From positions 1 to 9,222 of the forward strand of contig PUNP01000862.1 of assembly GCA_003551785.1 (NCBI GenBank): a DNA stretch of 9,222 bases. The letters are read 5' to 3'. A model generated the notes under the pieces. The model was not told where the DNA came from. It was given only the letters and a program-made list of their open reading frames with translations, and made no database searches. A program made the position numbers and the translations under genes. Numbering within the stretch: position 1 is the first letter of the stretch; the number at the start of each line of letters is the position of its first letter. This DNA comes from Candidatus Brocadiaceae bacterium (GTDB lineage: Bacteria; Planctomycetota; Brocadiia; SM23-32). Shown here in pieces: positions 1-5,467 of this stretch.

Positions 1-257
1 CCCGAGAGGCCGGGATCGCGATCGCCCACAGCGCCGTCGTATCGGGTAATAACATTCACTGTCACATAATTGCGCTGCTTGTCCTCGGCAGGCAGGATCG
101 ACGGCGAGGGCTCACGCGGGGAGGCCAGCGCCAGCTCAGGCAGCTCGCGTCCTGCAAGCTGGGCGGTGAGCAGGAAGAAAATGATCAGCAGAAAAGTGCA
201 GTCGATCAGGGGCGTCAGCGGCAGGTGAAGGCCGGTGTCAGCTATTCGCTTGCTCAT
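1..257 (-). CDS. exbD: ExbD/TolR-family proton-channel subunit (3' end outside window)
   Basis: Biopolymer transport protein ExbD: a single-pass inner-membrane protein that works with ExbB to turn the proton motive force into motion of a partner protein in the periplasm. My translation starts M-S-K-R and gives 85 full codons before the window edge, so the C-terminal half of the periplasmic domain is missing. Residues 14-34 form one membrane helix containing PLIDCTFLLIIFFLLT; Asp19 sits where the family's essential membrane aspartate lies. A periplasmic domain begins after about residue 36. The start ATG lies 1 nt after the exbB stop (TGA-T-ATG), with a GGGGAGAG ribosome-binding sequence inside the end of exbB, so the pair is translationally linked. 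ExbD and TolR cannot be separated here; the lack of tolA/tolB/pal in view favours ExbD. The family call is near certain. Confidence 0.94.
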   Translation of the reverse strand, partial: MSKRIADTGLHLPLTPLIDCTFLLIIFFLLTAQLAGRELPELALASPREPSPSILPAEDKQRNYVTVNVITRYDGAVGDRDPGLS

Positions 258-258
258 A

Positions 259-909
259 TCATTCACTCTCCCCGGCAGACGATTGACCTGTGCGGCGCGC
301 TGCCCTGTGACTCTCGGCGATCAGTTCGTCCACAGTCAGAACCGCGTCGTTGGTTATATCCTCGATCCGGCTGCGCATGATCGCATACACGCACAGGCTG
401 GGGATGGCCACCACCAGGCCGAGCATCGTGGTAACCAGTGCCACTCCTATATCGCCTGCCAGCAGGCGCGGGTCGGGCGAGCCGGCGGCAACGATCTGGA
501 AAAACGCCCCGATCATGCCCCACACTGTCCCAAGAAGACCGAGCATCGGCGCCACGTTCCCGATGACATTGAGCCACTCGATGGAACGCAGCAGTTCCGA
601 GACCCGGTGCTCGGCACTGTCGCGAAGTTTCCTTTCCATATCCCCGCGTCCGCTCCCGGCACGGCTGAAGGCGTTGCGAAGAATCGTGCTGAAAAAATCT
701 TCCCCGGCGGCAACGCTTCTGAGCGCCTGAGAATATTTTCTGTCTGCAAAAAGAGATGTTACATTCTCGTGCACGTCGCCGGGAAAAAGCTGCTCTCGCC
801 GTATTCTCAGGAACGAGCGAACGATCAGCGCCATGGAAACAACGCTCAGCATCCAGATCACAGCGCCTATAGCACCGCCCCTTACAAACAGAAGCTCAAG
901 ATAATACAT
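259..909 (-). CDS. exbB: ExbB/TolQ/MotA-family proton-channel protein
   Basis: Inner-membrane subunit that forms the proton-conducting pentamer with ExbD. At 216 residues it has the usual compact ExbB layout: a membrane helix at about 12-32, a long cytoplasmic section at 35-112, then helices at about 115-140 and 153-178. The family core is clear: NVAPMLGLLGTVWGMIGAFF (118-137) followed by GVALVTTMLGLVVAIPS (155-171), with the threonines lining the channel. The start ATG at 909 has an AAGAGG ribosome-binding sequence at 915-920, five bases upstream. It overlaps nothing upstream but is 1 nt from exbD downstream. It would directly follow the VWA gene were it not for the four-helix-bundle gene at 951-1316, which looks inserted. 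Both channel genes next to a TonB-like VWA protein suggest they energise that protein. Confidence 0.96.
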   Translation of the reverse strand: MYYLELLFVRGGAIGAVIWMLSVVSMALIVRSFLRIRREQLFPGDVHENVTSLFADRKYSQALRSVAAGEDFFSTILRNAFSRAGSGRGDMERKLRDSAEHRVSELLRSIEWLNVIGNVAPMLGLLGTVWGMIGAFFQIVAAGSPDPRLLAGDIGVALVTTMLGLVVAIPSLCVYAIMRSRIEDITNDAVLTVDELIAESHRAARRTGQSSAGESE

Positions 910-914
910 GGGGA

Positions 915-920
915 CCTCTT
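915..920 (-). promoter_or_regulatory. Ribosome-binding site of exbB
   Basis: AAGAGG on the minus strand, five bases before the exbB ATG at 909. It lies immediately outside the inverted repeat that ends the four-helix-bundle insert, so exbB keeps its own translation start despite the insertion. Confidence 0.65.
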
Positions 921-946
921 AATTTGGAATTAGCAATGTGGAATTA
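921..946. repeat. Inverted GGAATTA-type repeat, downstream arm of the four-helix-bundle element
   Basis: On the plus strand 926-946 reads GGAATTAGCAATGTGGAATT then A. It is the reverse complement of 1383-1403 at 19 of 21 positions, and extending to 921-946 against 1383-1408 gives 23 of 26. This copy therefore has the opposite orientation to the heptamer tracts at the other gene junctions. It starts 4 bases after the four-helix-bundle stop codon and ends just before the exbB ribosome-binding site. In RNA the two arms could pair and enclose the small gene. Confidence 0.8.
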
Positions 947-950
947 GGAA

Positions 951-1316
951 TCAAAAATCCCGGCCTTTCATTGTTTTACATATCGAACCGATAAGCTTTA
1001 ACAACTCTTCACAATCACAGAGAATCGATTCAAAAGCCGCTTCAGTGATAAACTCGCTGTCATGCATAAGTCGCAGCCAATAGTGGGTCTCCCTTGCTTC
1101 CTTATAGGCGATCCCCATTTTCGCGGAAAAATCCTTGCCGGACATTCCGCCTATTGCCTCCTCGACATTGGCTCCTATCGATGTCCCCGAACGAAGCAGC
1201 TGTTTGGACAGCACAAACTCTCTTTTTTCTTCGCACAACCATTTATACATTTTCACGATACGCAATGCGAAAGCATAACTTCTCTCCTGCACGACATTGC
1301 CTTCATCATTATTCAT
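951..1316 (-). CDS. Four-helix-bundle protein (23S rRNA intervening-sequence / S23 family)
   Basis: A 121-residue soluble protein of the family first found inside intervening sequences of bacterial 23S rRNA; its molecular role is not known, though the fold is shared with Avd, the accessory protein of diversity-generating retroelements. The family signature is unmistakable: KQLLRSGTSIGANVEEA at residues 38-54, YKEARETHYWLRL at 71-83 and CEELLKLIGS at 102-111. I chose the ATG at 1316 because it gives the normal family length and has AAAGGA (1326-1331) nine bases upstream. An in-frame ATG at 1415 with a strong GGAGGAG would add 33 residues that are merely translated repeat. The gene is visibly more A/T-rich than its neighbours, is bracketed by inverted repeats and separates the VWA gene from exbB. 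It looks like a mobile passenger rather than part of the envelope system. Confidence 0.93.
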   Translation of the reverse strand: MNNDEGNVVQERSYAFALRIVKMYKWLCEEKREFVLSKQLLRSGTSIGANVEEAIGGMSGKDFSAKMGIAYKEARETHYWLRLMHDSEFITEAAFESILCDCEELLKLIGSICKTMKGRDF

Positions 1317-1325
1317 AACCCTGAT

Positions 1326-1331
1326 TCCTTT
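1326..1331 (-). promoter_or_regulatory. Ribosome-binding site deciding the four-helix-bundle start
   Basis: AAAGGA on the minus strand, nine bases before the ATG at 1316. It supports the 121-residue form. The competing GGAGGAG at 1419-1425 lies three bases before an in-frame ATG at 1415, but it is also the Gly-Gly coding sequence of the VWA C-terminus, so it may be accidental. Confidence 0.55.
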
Positions 1332-1352
1332 GCCCTCAGTGCCTGATCCGAT

Positions 1353-1408
1353 TAATCCGTAATCCGTTAATCCGTATGCCGTTAATTCCTCATTTCTAAT
1401 TCCTAATT
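1353..1408. repeat. Intergenic repeat tract and upstream inverted arm of the four-helix-bundle element
   Basis: Positions 1353-1389 are identical over 37 bases to 5265-5301; on the minus strand this is the GGAATTAACGGCATACGG part followed by ATTAACGGATTACGGATTA. Positions 1383-1408 hold GGAATTA-type heptamers that pair with 921-946. The VWA stop codon (1396-1398) lies inside the tract, so the last residues of that protein (R-I-R-N) are encoded by repeat sequence. Translated in the other frame the tract gives the E-L-G-I-R-N-E-E-L-T-A-Y-G-L string that precedes the four-helix-bundle start. Confidence 0.85.
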
Positions 1409-2334
1409 CTAACATACACTCCTCCGCTGTCCTCGGCGATTTGGCGAAGCGTCGAGGCTGCAGGCTCGTCATCGCCGTATTGATACGTATTGATGCGCAC
1501 CCCGGAGCCGGCGCCGAGCGAATCGATCGCCTGCATAACCCGCGCAGGGTCTGGAAACTCCCCATCAGTCAGCAGGTAGATAAGCCCGGATTCGCTTCTT
1601 CCTGCGCGCAGCACGGCGTAGGCGCGCGAGAGCGCCTCGATCGGCTGGGTCCTGCCGAAGGGCCTGACCGAGGCGAGAAACCGCGCTGCCGCACCCTTGT
1701 TGGCATGCGTGGCCGGCACCAGCCGCCTCGGCTGCGCTTCCAGCGGAGGGCCTTCGCTGAACAGGATGATATGGAACCTCTGCTCAGCGCCGAGACGGCC
1801 GATGGAGCGAAGCATCTCGCGCCTGACCGCCTCGAACGAGCCTTCCATCGATACCGAGAAGTCGATCAGGTACACAACATCCTGCGCCAGGGACGAGGCG
1901 CCGAAAAAACTTGTAAATCCCTCGCTTTCGGCAAGATCGTCCAGCCGGAATTCTGCGCCCGACGCAGCACTGCGTTCCAGCTCGCTCCACAGTGTTTCCT
2001 CCTCGCCCGAGGCAGGATCCGAATCCCCAATCCCCGGCCTGTCAGGCCAGAGCGGCTCGATCCTCATATCATCCGCTGCTGTCCCCTTGCCCTCGTCGAG
2101 CTTTTCCGGGGCCATGATCGTACGCATCGGCCGGGGAGTCACCTGGTGAGGATGGGAGTCAGGGGCGTATGCAACCAGCCGGCCGGCAGGCGGACCTGCG
2201 GGTTCGGGCAGGAAGACCAGAAACGCCAGCGCCAGCGCCACACCGCCGTGAAACAGTGCGCTCAGCCCCCACGGCATCATCCACCTGCGCCAGAACCCCG
2301 ACCTGCCGTTGTGTTGTCCTGCCTTTTCTACCAA
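1396..2334 (-). CDS. Membrane-anchored VWA-domain protein with TonB-like N-terminus
   Basis: A 312-residue protein with one N-terminal membrane helix (about 23-43), a Pro/Asp/Glu-rich periplasmic linker (44-145) and a von Willebrand A domain (about 152-308). The metal-binding MIDAS is complete: D158-F-S160-V-S162, Thr229 (GRTQPIEA) and T256-D257-G. An FFGAS motif (143-147) precedes the domain, as in many VWA proteins of Planctomycetes and relatives. The helix begins LSALFHGGVALALAFLVF with Ser25 and His29, the SxxxH spacing TonB uses to engage ExbB/ExbD; those genes lie just downstream. I infer a TonB substitute that binds a metal-dependent protein ligand. The start codon is TTG at 2334 with GGGGG at 2347-2351, twelve bases away; no in-frame ATG lies nearby upstream, and ATGs at residues 19-20 would still leave the helix intact. 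The stop codon is supplied by the repeat tract. Confidence 0.92.
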   Translation of the reverse strand: MVEKAGQHNGRSGFWRRWMMPWGLSALFHGGVALALAFLVFLPEPAGPPAGRLVAYAPDSHPHQVTPRPMRTIMAPEKLDEGKGTAADDMRIEPLWPDRPGIGDSDPASGEEETLWSELERSAASGAEFRLDDLAESEGFTSFFGASSLAQDVVYLIDFSVSMEGSFEAVRREMLRSIGRLGAEQRFHIILFSEGPPLEAQPRRLVPATHANKGAAARFLASVRPFGRTQPIEALSRAYAVLRAGRSESGLIYLLTDGEFPDPARVMQAIDSLGAGSGVRINTYQYGDDEPAASTLRQIAEDSGGVYVRIRN

Positions 2335-2358
2335 GGTATCTTTGTTCCCCCGCCTTCT

Positions 2359-2493
2359 CGAATTCCCAGGTCCCAGATAATCCGTTAATCTGTATTCCTT
2401 TTTCCTGAGTTCCTGAGTTCCAGATAATCTTTTTTCCGTTAATCCCTTTATACGTATGCCGTTAATTCCAAATTCCTAATTTCTAATTCCAGA
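2359..2493. repeat. Intergenic repeat tract between the PstS-LRR and VWA genes
   Basis: Only repeat-type sequence is visible here. Reading the minus strand away from the PstS-LRR stop codon: GGAATTAGAAATTAGGAATT heptamers, an AACGGCATACG block, then GATTATCTGGAACTCAGGAA and a second ACTCAGGAA unit. Positions 2411-2429 are identical to 5251-5269. The order of blocks is the same as in the 5236-5330 copy, so this is a diverged member of the same family. It sits immediately after the TAA at 2494-2496 and runs almost to the VWA ribosome-binding site. Confidence 0.8.
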
Positions 2494-4932
2494 TTAATCG
2501 TGCCTTATCCGGCACTCCGGCAGCTGTCTCTTCAGCCATTCGATATCAGCCGCCGCCACATTCCGGCAGCCCCTCAGGTCAGCATGGCTGAGACTTCCGA
2601 TTCTCGACAGAGGGTATATATCGCTGATGCCGGTGCAGTCGCGCAGGTCGATCCTCTCCAGCGTATCCGACAGTTCCTCGAGCGGCGTCAGGTCGCGAAT
2701 TTTTTCATTCTCCGACAGCGTCAGCCGCGTAAGATTCTCCAGTCCTTCGAGCGGTCTCAGATCGGAAATTTCCGGGCAGCCGGAGAGGGTTAATCTCTGC
2801 AGCCCAATCAGCCGGCCTATCGGGCCGAGGTCGGAGAGGTTCTCCGCATAGCTCAGATTCAGGGCTGTCAGTCCCGACAGTTCCGCAATCGGCGAAAAAT
2901 CGTCGAGTTTCAGCCCCCGGAGGGTCAAAGACCTCAGGTTCGGCAGGGCGCTCAGAGGGCTCAGGTCAGGGATTCTTTCGGCACGGCGCAGTTCCACGTG
3001 CGTCAGCCCGGTAAGATGCGTGAGCGGACGAAGGCTGCTGATAAGCCCGATGCCGCCTATCCGGACGTGCTCCAGTCGGGTCATATCCGGGTGCCGGGCA
3101 ACCATCTCCGCCAGTCTCAGGTCGGTGACTTTTTCGCCGAGCCGCAGTTCTGCAACATCCCGTTCGGGCCGTCCGGTCTCGTCCGGCGTCGGCACGTTCC
3201 CGCCGATCTTATGTACGCCCATCGCCGCCCGCATTGCCAAGGCATCGCTTCGGTCAGGATGCAGGCTGTAAAAACGGCTGTAGTATTCCATTGCCCGAGC
3301 GATCATCAGTTCCCGGCCGCCGCGGCCCGCTTCATCGGCCAGCTTCACGTACCATTCGGCCAGCCGCAGGGCGGCATCCCGGGAGAGGCTTTCGGCCGGC
3401 TGCACCGCAACGGGAACGTTTGTCTTGAGCTCTTCCTCGTCGGCGGGTCTGATAAGTTGCTCGGCCCCGGCCGGGTCGTCGAGCTCGACCAGATATGTCT
3501 TCAGCAGTTCCCTGCGCACCTCGTTATTTTCCGGGTCGTTTTCCAGCCGGGCGGCAAGCTCTCTGGCCCGGCGCACGGACTTCACGCGCGCTTTGAAGGC
3601 GGGGAGGCGTTGGTCGATCTCCTCCTGACGGGCATATCCGATCTCCGCGCCCGCCTCTTGCGCTTGGCTCCAGAGATCGGCGGCCGCCTCGTGACGGCTA
3701 GACGCCGTAGCGGTCTCCGCCGCGTGGAGGAGGGCATCGACGAGGTTCCGTCCCTCCGTGCTGCACCTGTCGGTGTTATAGGCGCGCTCGAAAAGCGCCA
3801 CGCGTTTCCTGGCGCTTTCGTACTCTTTTCCGGGCACTTTCTCCCTGAGCGCATGCAACGCCTTAAACGCTATCGTCTCGCCGCCGTCTGCATCGAAACC
3901 CAACTTGTATGCGGCCTCGCACATGGCAATGATCAGTTCGTGATCCAAGTCCATCGTCGCTACCGTATGGAGCATCCTTTCGGCCAGCTCGATATTGTCT
4001 TCCGAGCCCGGCGTGCTCCTTACCCGTTCGATCTCCGCCCCGTAGAGACGCAGAAAACCGGTCACGGCGCCGGTGGGCTCTTCGCGCAGGGCGGGCAGCA
4101 GCGAGTGCCGGCGGAGGATGGGGTTGGCCCGGTCCGAGAGCAGGAACCGCACCAGCTCTTTTGCCTCCGGCTGCGCATCCGGCGGGACATACAGCACCAG
4201 CCTTCTGACCGGCGGGTATGTGCCGTCCTTAACCGTCTGCGCGTTGGGGAGGACGCCGTCCACGGCCAGTTTTTTCACCGAATCGCCCATCGGCACCTCC
4301 GCCGCCGCATCGATGATACCGATCCCGCCCGGATCGGTCGCCACCGCATCCAGCACCTGGCGCGAGTCTCTTTTCTGAACAATGAATCGCCCCCGCATAC
4401 CCTCCCATTTGTCATGCAGAAGGTGAACTACCTCGTTATTGCGCGGCAGGCTGTAGCATCGGATCGAAGCCTCGTCTCCACCGATCGCACGCCAGGCGGA
4501 CACGTCTCCGGAAAAGACGGATTCGAGCTGCGAGGTGGTGAGCGAATCGATCGGGTTACGGGCATGGACCACGAAGGCCGGGGTTATCGCGCCGATAACG
4601 TGTTCTTCGGGTGAGAGTTCTTCCCACTGGTTCTTGTAGCGGCCGCTGATACTGCTTCCATCAACCCTGCCCCACCACAGCATCAGCGTTCCGTCTCTTA
4701 CCAGCGTGGTGGCGGCCCAGTCCACCGTAACGCCTCTGATATAATCCAGCGAGAACTCGTCTGCATCGAGGCCTTGTTCTTCGGTGTATCCTTCGACGAG
4801 GCTTACGGCGATTTCTTCCACGGGACGCGGCCCGACGATCCGCACCTCGCTTCCCCGGGCGCGGGTGGGAAGGTGGAATAAGGCCGCGAGCAGCAGGGCC
4901 GCAGGGAGACAATGTTTCCAGAAAGATAACAT
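2494..4932 (-). CDS. Secreted PstS-like binding protein with helical region and leucine-rich repeats
   Basis: An 812-residue exported protein with an unusual three-part build. Residues 1-27 are a signal peptide (K-H then LPAALLLAALF, likely cut after ARG). Residues 28-285 form a phosphate-binding-protein-like domain: VRIVGPRPVEEIA at the start, WEELSPEEHVIG at 103-114, then NPIDSLTTSQLESVFSGD and W-R-A-I-G-G to 152, the usual PstS hinge region. Residues 300-575 are helical and TPR-like, with a DPAGAEQLI...LAEWYVKLADEA stretch resembling a module common in exported proteins of Planctomycetes relatives. Residues 620-806 hold eight leucine-rich repeats of 22-26 residues with an I-x-D-L-x-PL core. 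Cysteines cluster in the repeats (719, 766, 789, 807). The start ATG has only a weak GGGACGGA six bases upstream. I infer a periplasmic or surface ligand-binding scaffold; the ligand is unknown. Confidence 0.87.
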   Translation of the reverse strand: MLSFWKHCLPAALLLAALFHLPTRARGSEVRIVGPRPVEEIAVSLVEGYTEEQGLDADEFSLDYIRGVTVDWAATTLVRDGTLMLWWGRVDGSSISGRYKNQWEELSPEEHVIGAITPAFVVHARNPIDSLTTSQLESVFSGDVSAWRAIGGDEASIRCYSLPRNNEVVHLLHDKWEGMRGRFIVQKRDSRQVLDAVATDPGGIGIIDAAAEVPMGDSVKKLAVDGVLPNAQTVKDGTYPPVRRLVLYVPPDAQPEAKELVRFLLSDRANPILRRHSLLPALREEPTGAVTGFLRLYGAEIERVRSTPGSEDNIELAERMLHTVATMDLDHELIIAMCEAAYKLGFDADGGETIAFKALHALREKVPGKEYESARKRVALFERAYNTDRCSTEGRNLVDALLHAAETATASSRHEAAADLWSQAQEAGAEIGYARQEEIDQRLPAFKARVKSVRRARELAARLENDPENNEVRRELLKTYLVELDDPAGAEQLIRPADEEELKTNVPVAVQPAESLSRDAALRLAEWYVKLADEAGRGGRELMIARAMEYYSRFYSLHPDRSDALAMRAAMGVHKIGGNVPTPDETGRPERDVAELRLGEKVTDLRLAEMVARHPDMTRLEHVRIGGIGLISSLRPLTHLTGLTHVELRRAERIPDLSPLSALPNLRSLTLRGLKLDDFSPIAELSGLTALNLSYAENLSDLGPIGRLIGLQRLTLSGCPEISDLRPLEGLENLTRLTLSENEKIRDLTPLEELSDTLERIDLRDCTGISDIYPLSRIGSLSHADLRGCRNVAAADIEWLKRQLPECRIRHD

Positions 4933-4984
4933 AATTAATCCGTCCCGTGTCGTATTAAGCGATACTTACATCTCCGCTGCCACG

Positions 4985-5045
4985 TCATAATCAAATGCCG
5001 TTCATCTGGTAATCCGTTAATCCCAATCCTTTGTCGTTCTATTAA
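4985..5045. repeat. Diverged intergenic repeat fragment
   Basis: Plus strand 5011-5020 is the AATCCGTTAA unit, and 5019-5040 is identical over 22 bases to 7617-7638 (AATCCCAATCCTTTGTCGTT then CT). It lies upstream of the PstS-LRR gene within a gene-free stretch of 532 bases (4933-5464). No convincing promoter could be picked in 4933-4985. Confidence 0.7.
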
Positions 5046-5056
5046 TTCTTTTTCAA

Positions 5057-5083
5057 TTAAAGTTTTTTGTCTTACTTTTTCCC
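5057..5083. repeat. Direct repeat, copy 1
   Basis: Plus strand TTAAAGTTTTTTGTCTTACT followed by TTTTCCC. It matches 5167-5193 at 25 of 27 positions, 110 bases away, in the same orientation. It does not belong to the GGAATTA family. The 83 bases between the copies are less A/T-rich and contain a short direct repeat, ACGATAGCA, at 5116-5124 and 5144-5152. Confidence 0.75.
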
Positions 5084-5166
5084 CAAGCGATGTAATCTTT
5101 TTAGTTGGAGGTGTTACGATAGCAACCAGCCGTCGTGGATTGCACGATAGCATTTTCTTGCTCATG

Positions 5167-5193
5167 TTAAAGTTTTTTATCTTACTTTTTTCC
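5167..5193. repeat. Direct repeat, copy 2
   Basis: Plus strand TTAAAGTTTTTTATCTTACT followed by TTTTTCC, the partner of 5057-5083. Its right end also forms the left arm of the perfect hairpin at 5181-5205. Two long near-identical repeats around an 83-base unique segment could be the ends of a decayed insertion. Confidence 0.75.
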
Positions 5194-5205
5194 AAAAAAA
5201 GTAAG
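5181..5205. repeat. Perfect 11-bp inverted repeat (hairpin)
   Basis: CTTACTTTTTT (5181-5191) and AAAAAAGTAAG (5195-5205) are exact reverse complements around a three-base loop. The stem is weak in G/C and no run of T directly follows it on either strand, so a classical intrinsic terminator is doubtful. It lies between the two secreted-protein genes and could act in transcript processing or mark an element end. Confidence 0.6.
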
Positions 5206-5235
5206 GCTTGTTAGTCTTTTTCCGTTTTTTCGTTA

Positions 5236-5330
5236 CCCGTTTTCCTGATTTCCTGAGTTCCAGATAATCCGTAATCCGTTAATCCGTATGCCGTTAATTC
5301 CTAATTCCTAATTCCTAATTCCACATTATC
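5236..5330. repeat. Best-preserved intergenic repeat tract with four perfect heptamers
   Basis: On the minus strand it reads AATGTGGAATTAG, with the 7-base unit (plus TAATTCC) present four times without a mismatch at 5295-5322, then ACGGCATACGG, ATTAACGG, ATTACGG, ATTATCTGGAACTCAGGAA and ATCAGGAAAACGG. Positions 5265-5301 are identical to 1353-1389, and 5251-5269 to 2411-2429. This copy shows the block order most clearly and can serve as the reference for the family in this window. Confidence 0.85.
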
Positions 5331-5336
5331 TCCCCT

Positions 5337-5467
5337 TCCTGAGTACTTGATAAAATTCGTTTACCCCAACCCTTTTGCCGTTCTCTGCGTTCTCTGCGGT
5401 TAATCCTTTATCCGTAATCTGTTAATTCTTTTGCCTTTAATTCCTAATTCCTAATTCCTAATTGTTA
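5337..5467. repeat. Second intergenic tract with GCAGAG-type units, abutting the dual-PstS stop codon
   Basis: TAATTCC heptamers run from 5438 to 5463 (three full copies and a partial one). They are followed, reading the minus strand, by AACAGATTACGG units, then CCGCAGAGAACGCAGAGAAC (5379-5400 region) and ACTCAGGAAG. The stop codon TAA of the dual-PstS gene (5465-5467) adjoins the first AATTA unit. The CTCTGCGGTTAATCC block is shared with the tract near 7650-7667. Confidence 0.8.

Noticed and set aside
951..1316. Diversity-generating retroelement, because the four-helix bundle resembles Avd
   Set aside because: No reverse transcriptase and no template/variable repeat pair with A-specific differences is visible. 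The protein fits the 23S rRNA intervening-sequence branch better.
1441..2388. Plus-strand open frame opposite the VWA gene
   Set aside because: It is antisense to a protein with an intact MIDAS, and its own translation is Arg/Pro-rich with no family resemblance.
2998..4614. Long plus-strand open frame (538 codons) opposite the PstS-LRR gene
   Set aside because: It is antisense to a clear coding gene in GC-rich DNA. Its translation is rich in R, G, H and P with no recognisable domain.
4935..5195. Minus-strand 86-codon open frame (TTG start, or ATG at 5165)
   Set aside because: It is built from both direct repeats and a repeat fragment, lacks a ribosome-binding sequence, and resembles no family I know. 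More likely a chance frame through an element.
5295..5463. CRISPR-like array from the regularly repeated TAATTCC units
   Set aside because: The units are 7-base tandem repeats without spacers of constant length and there are no cas genes.
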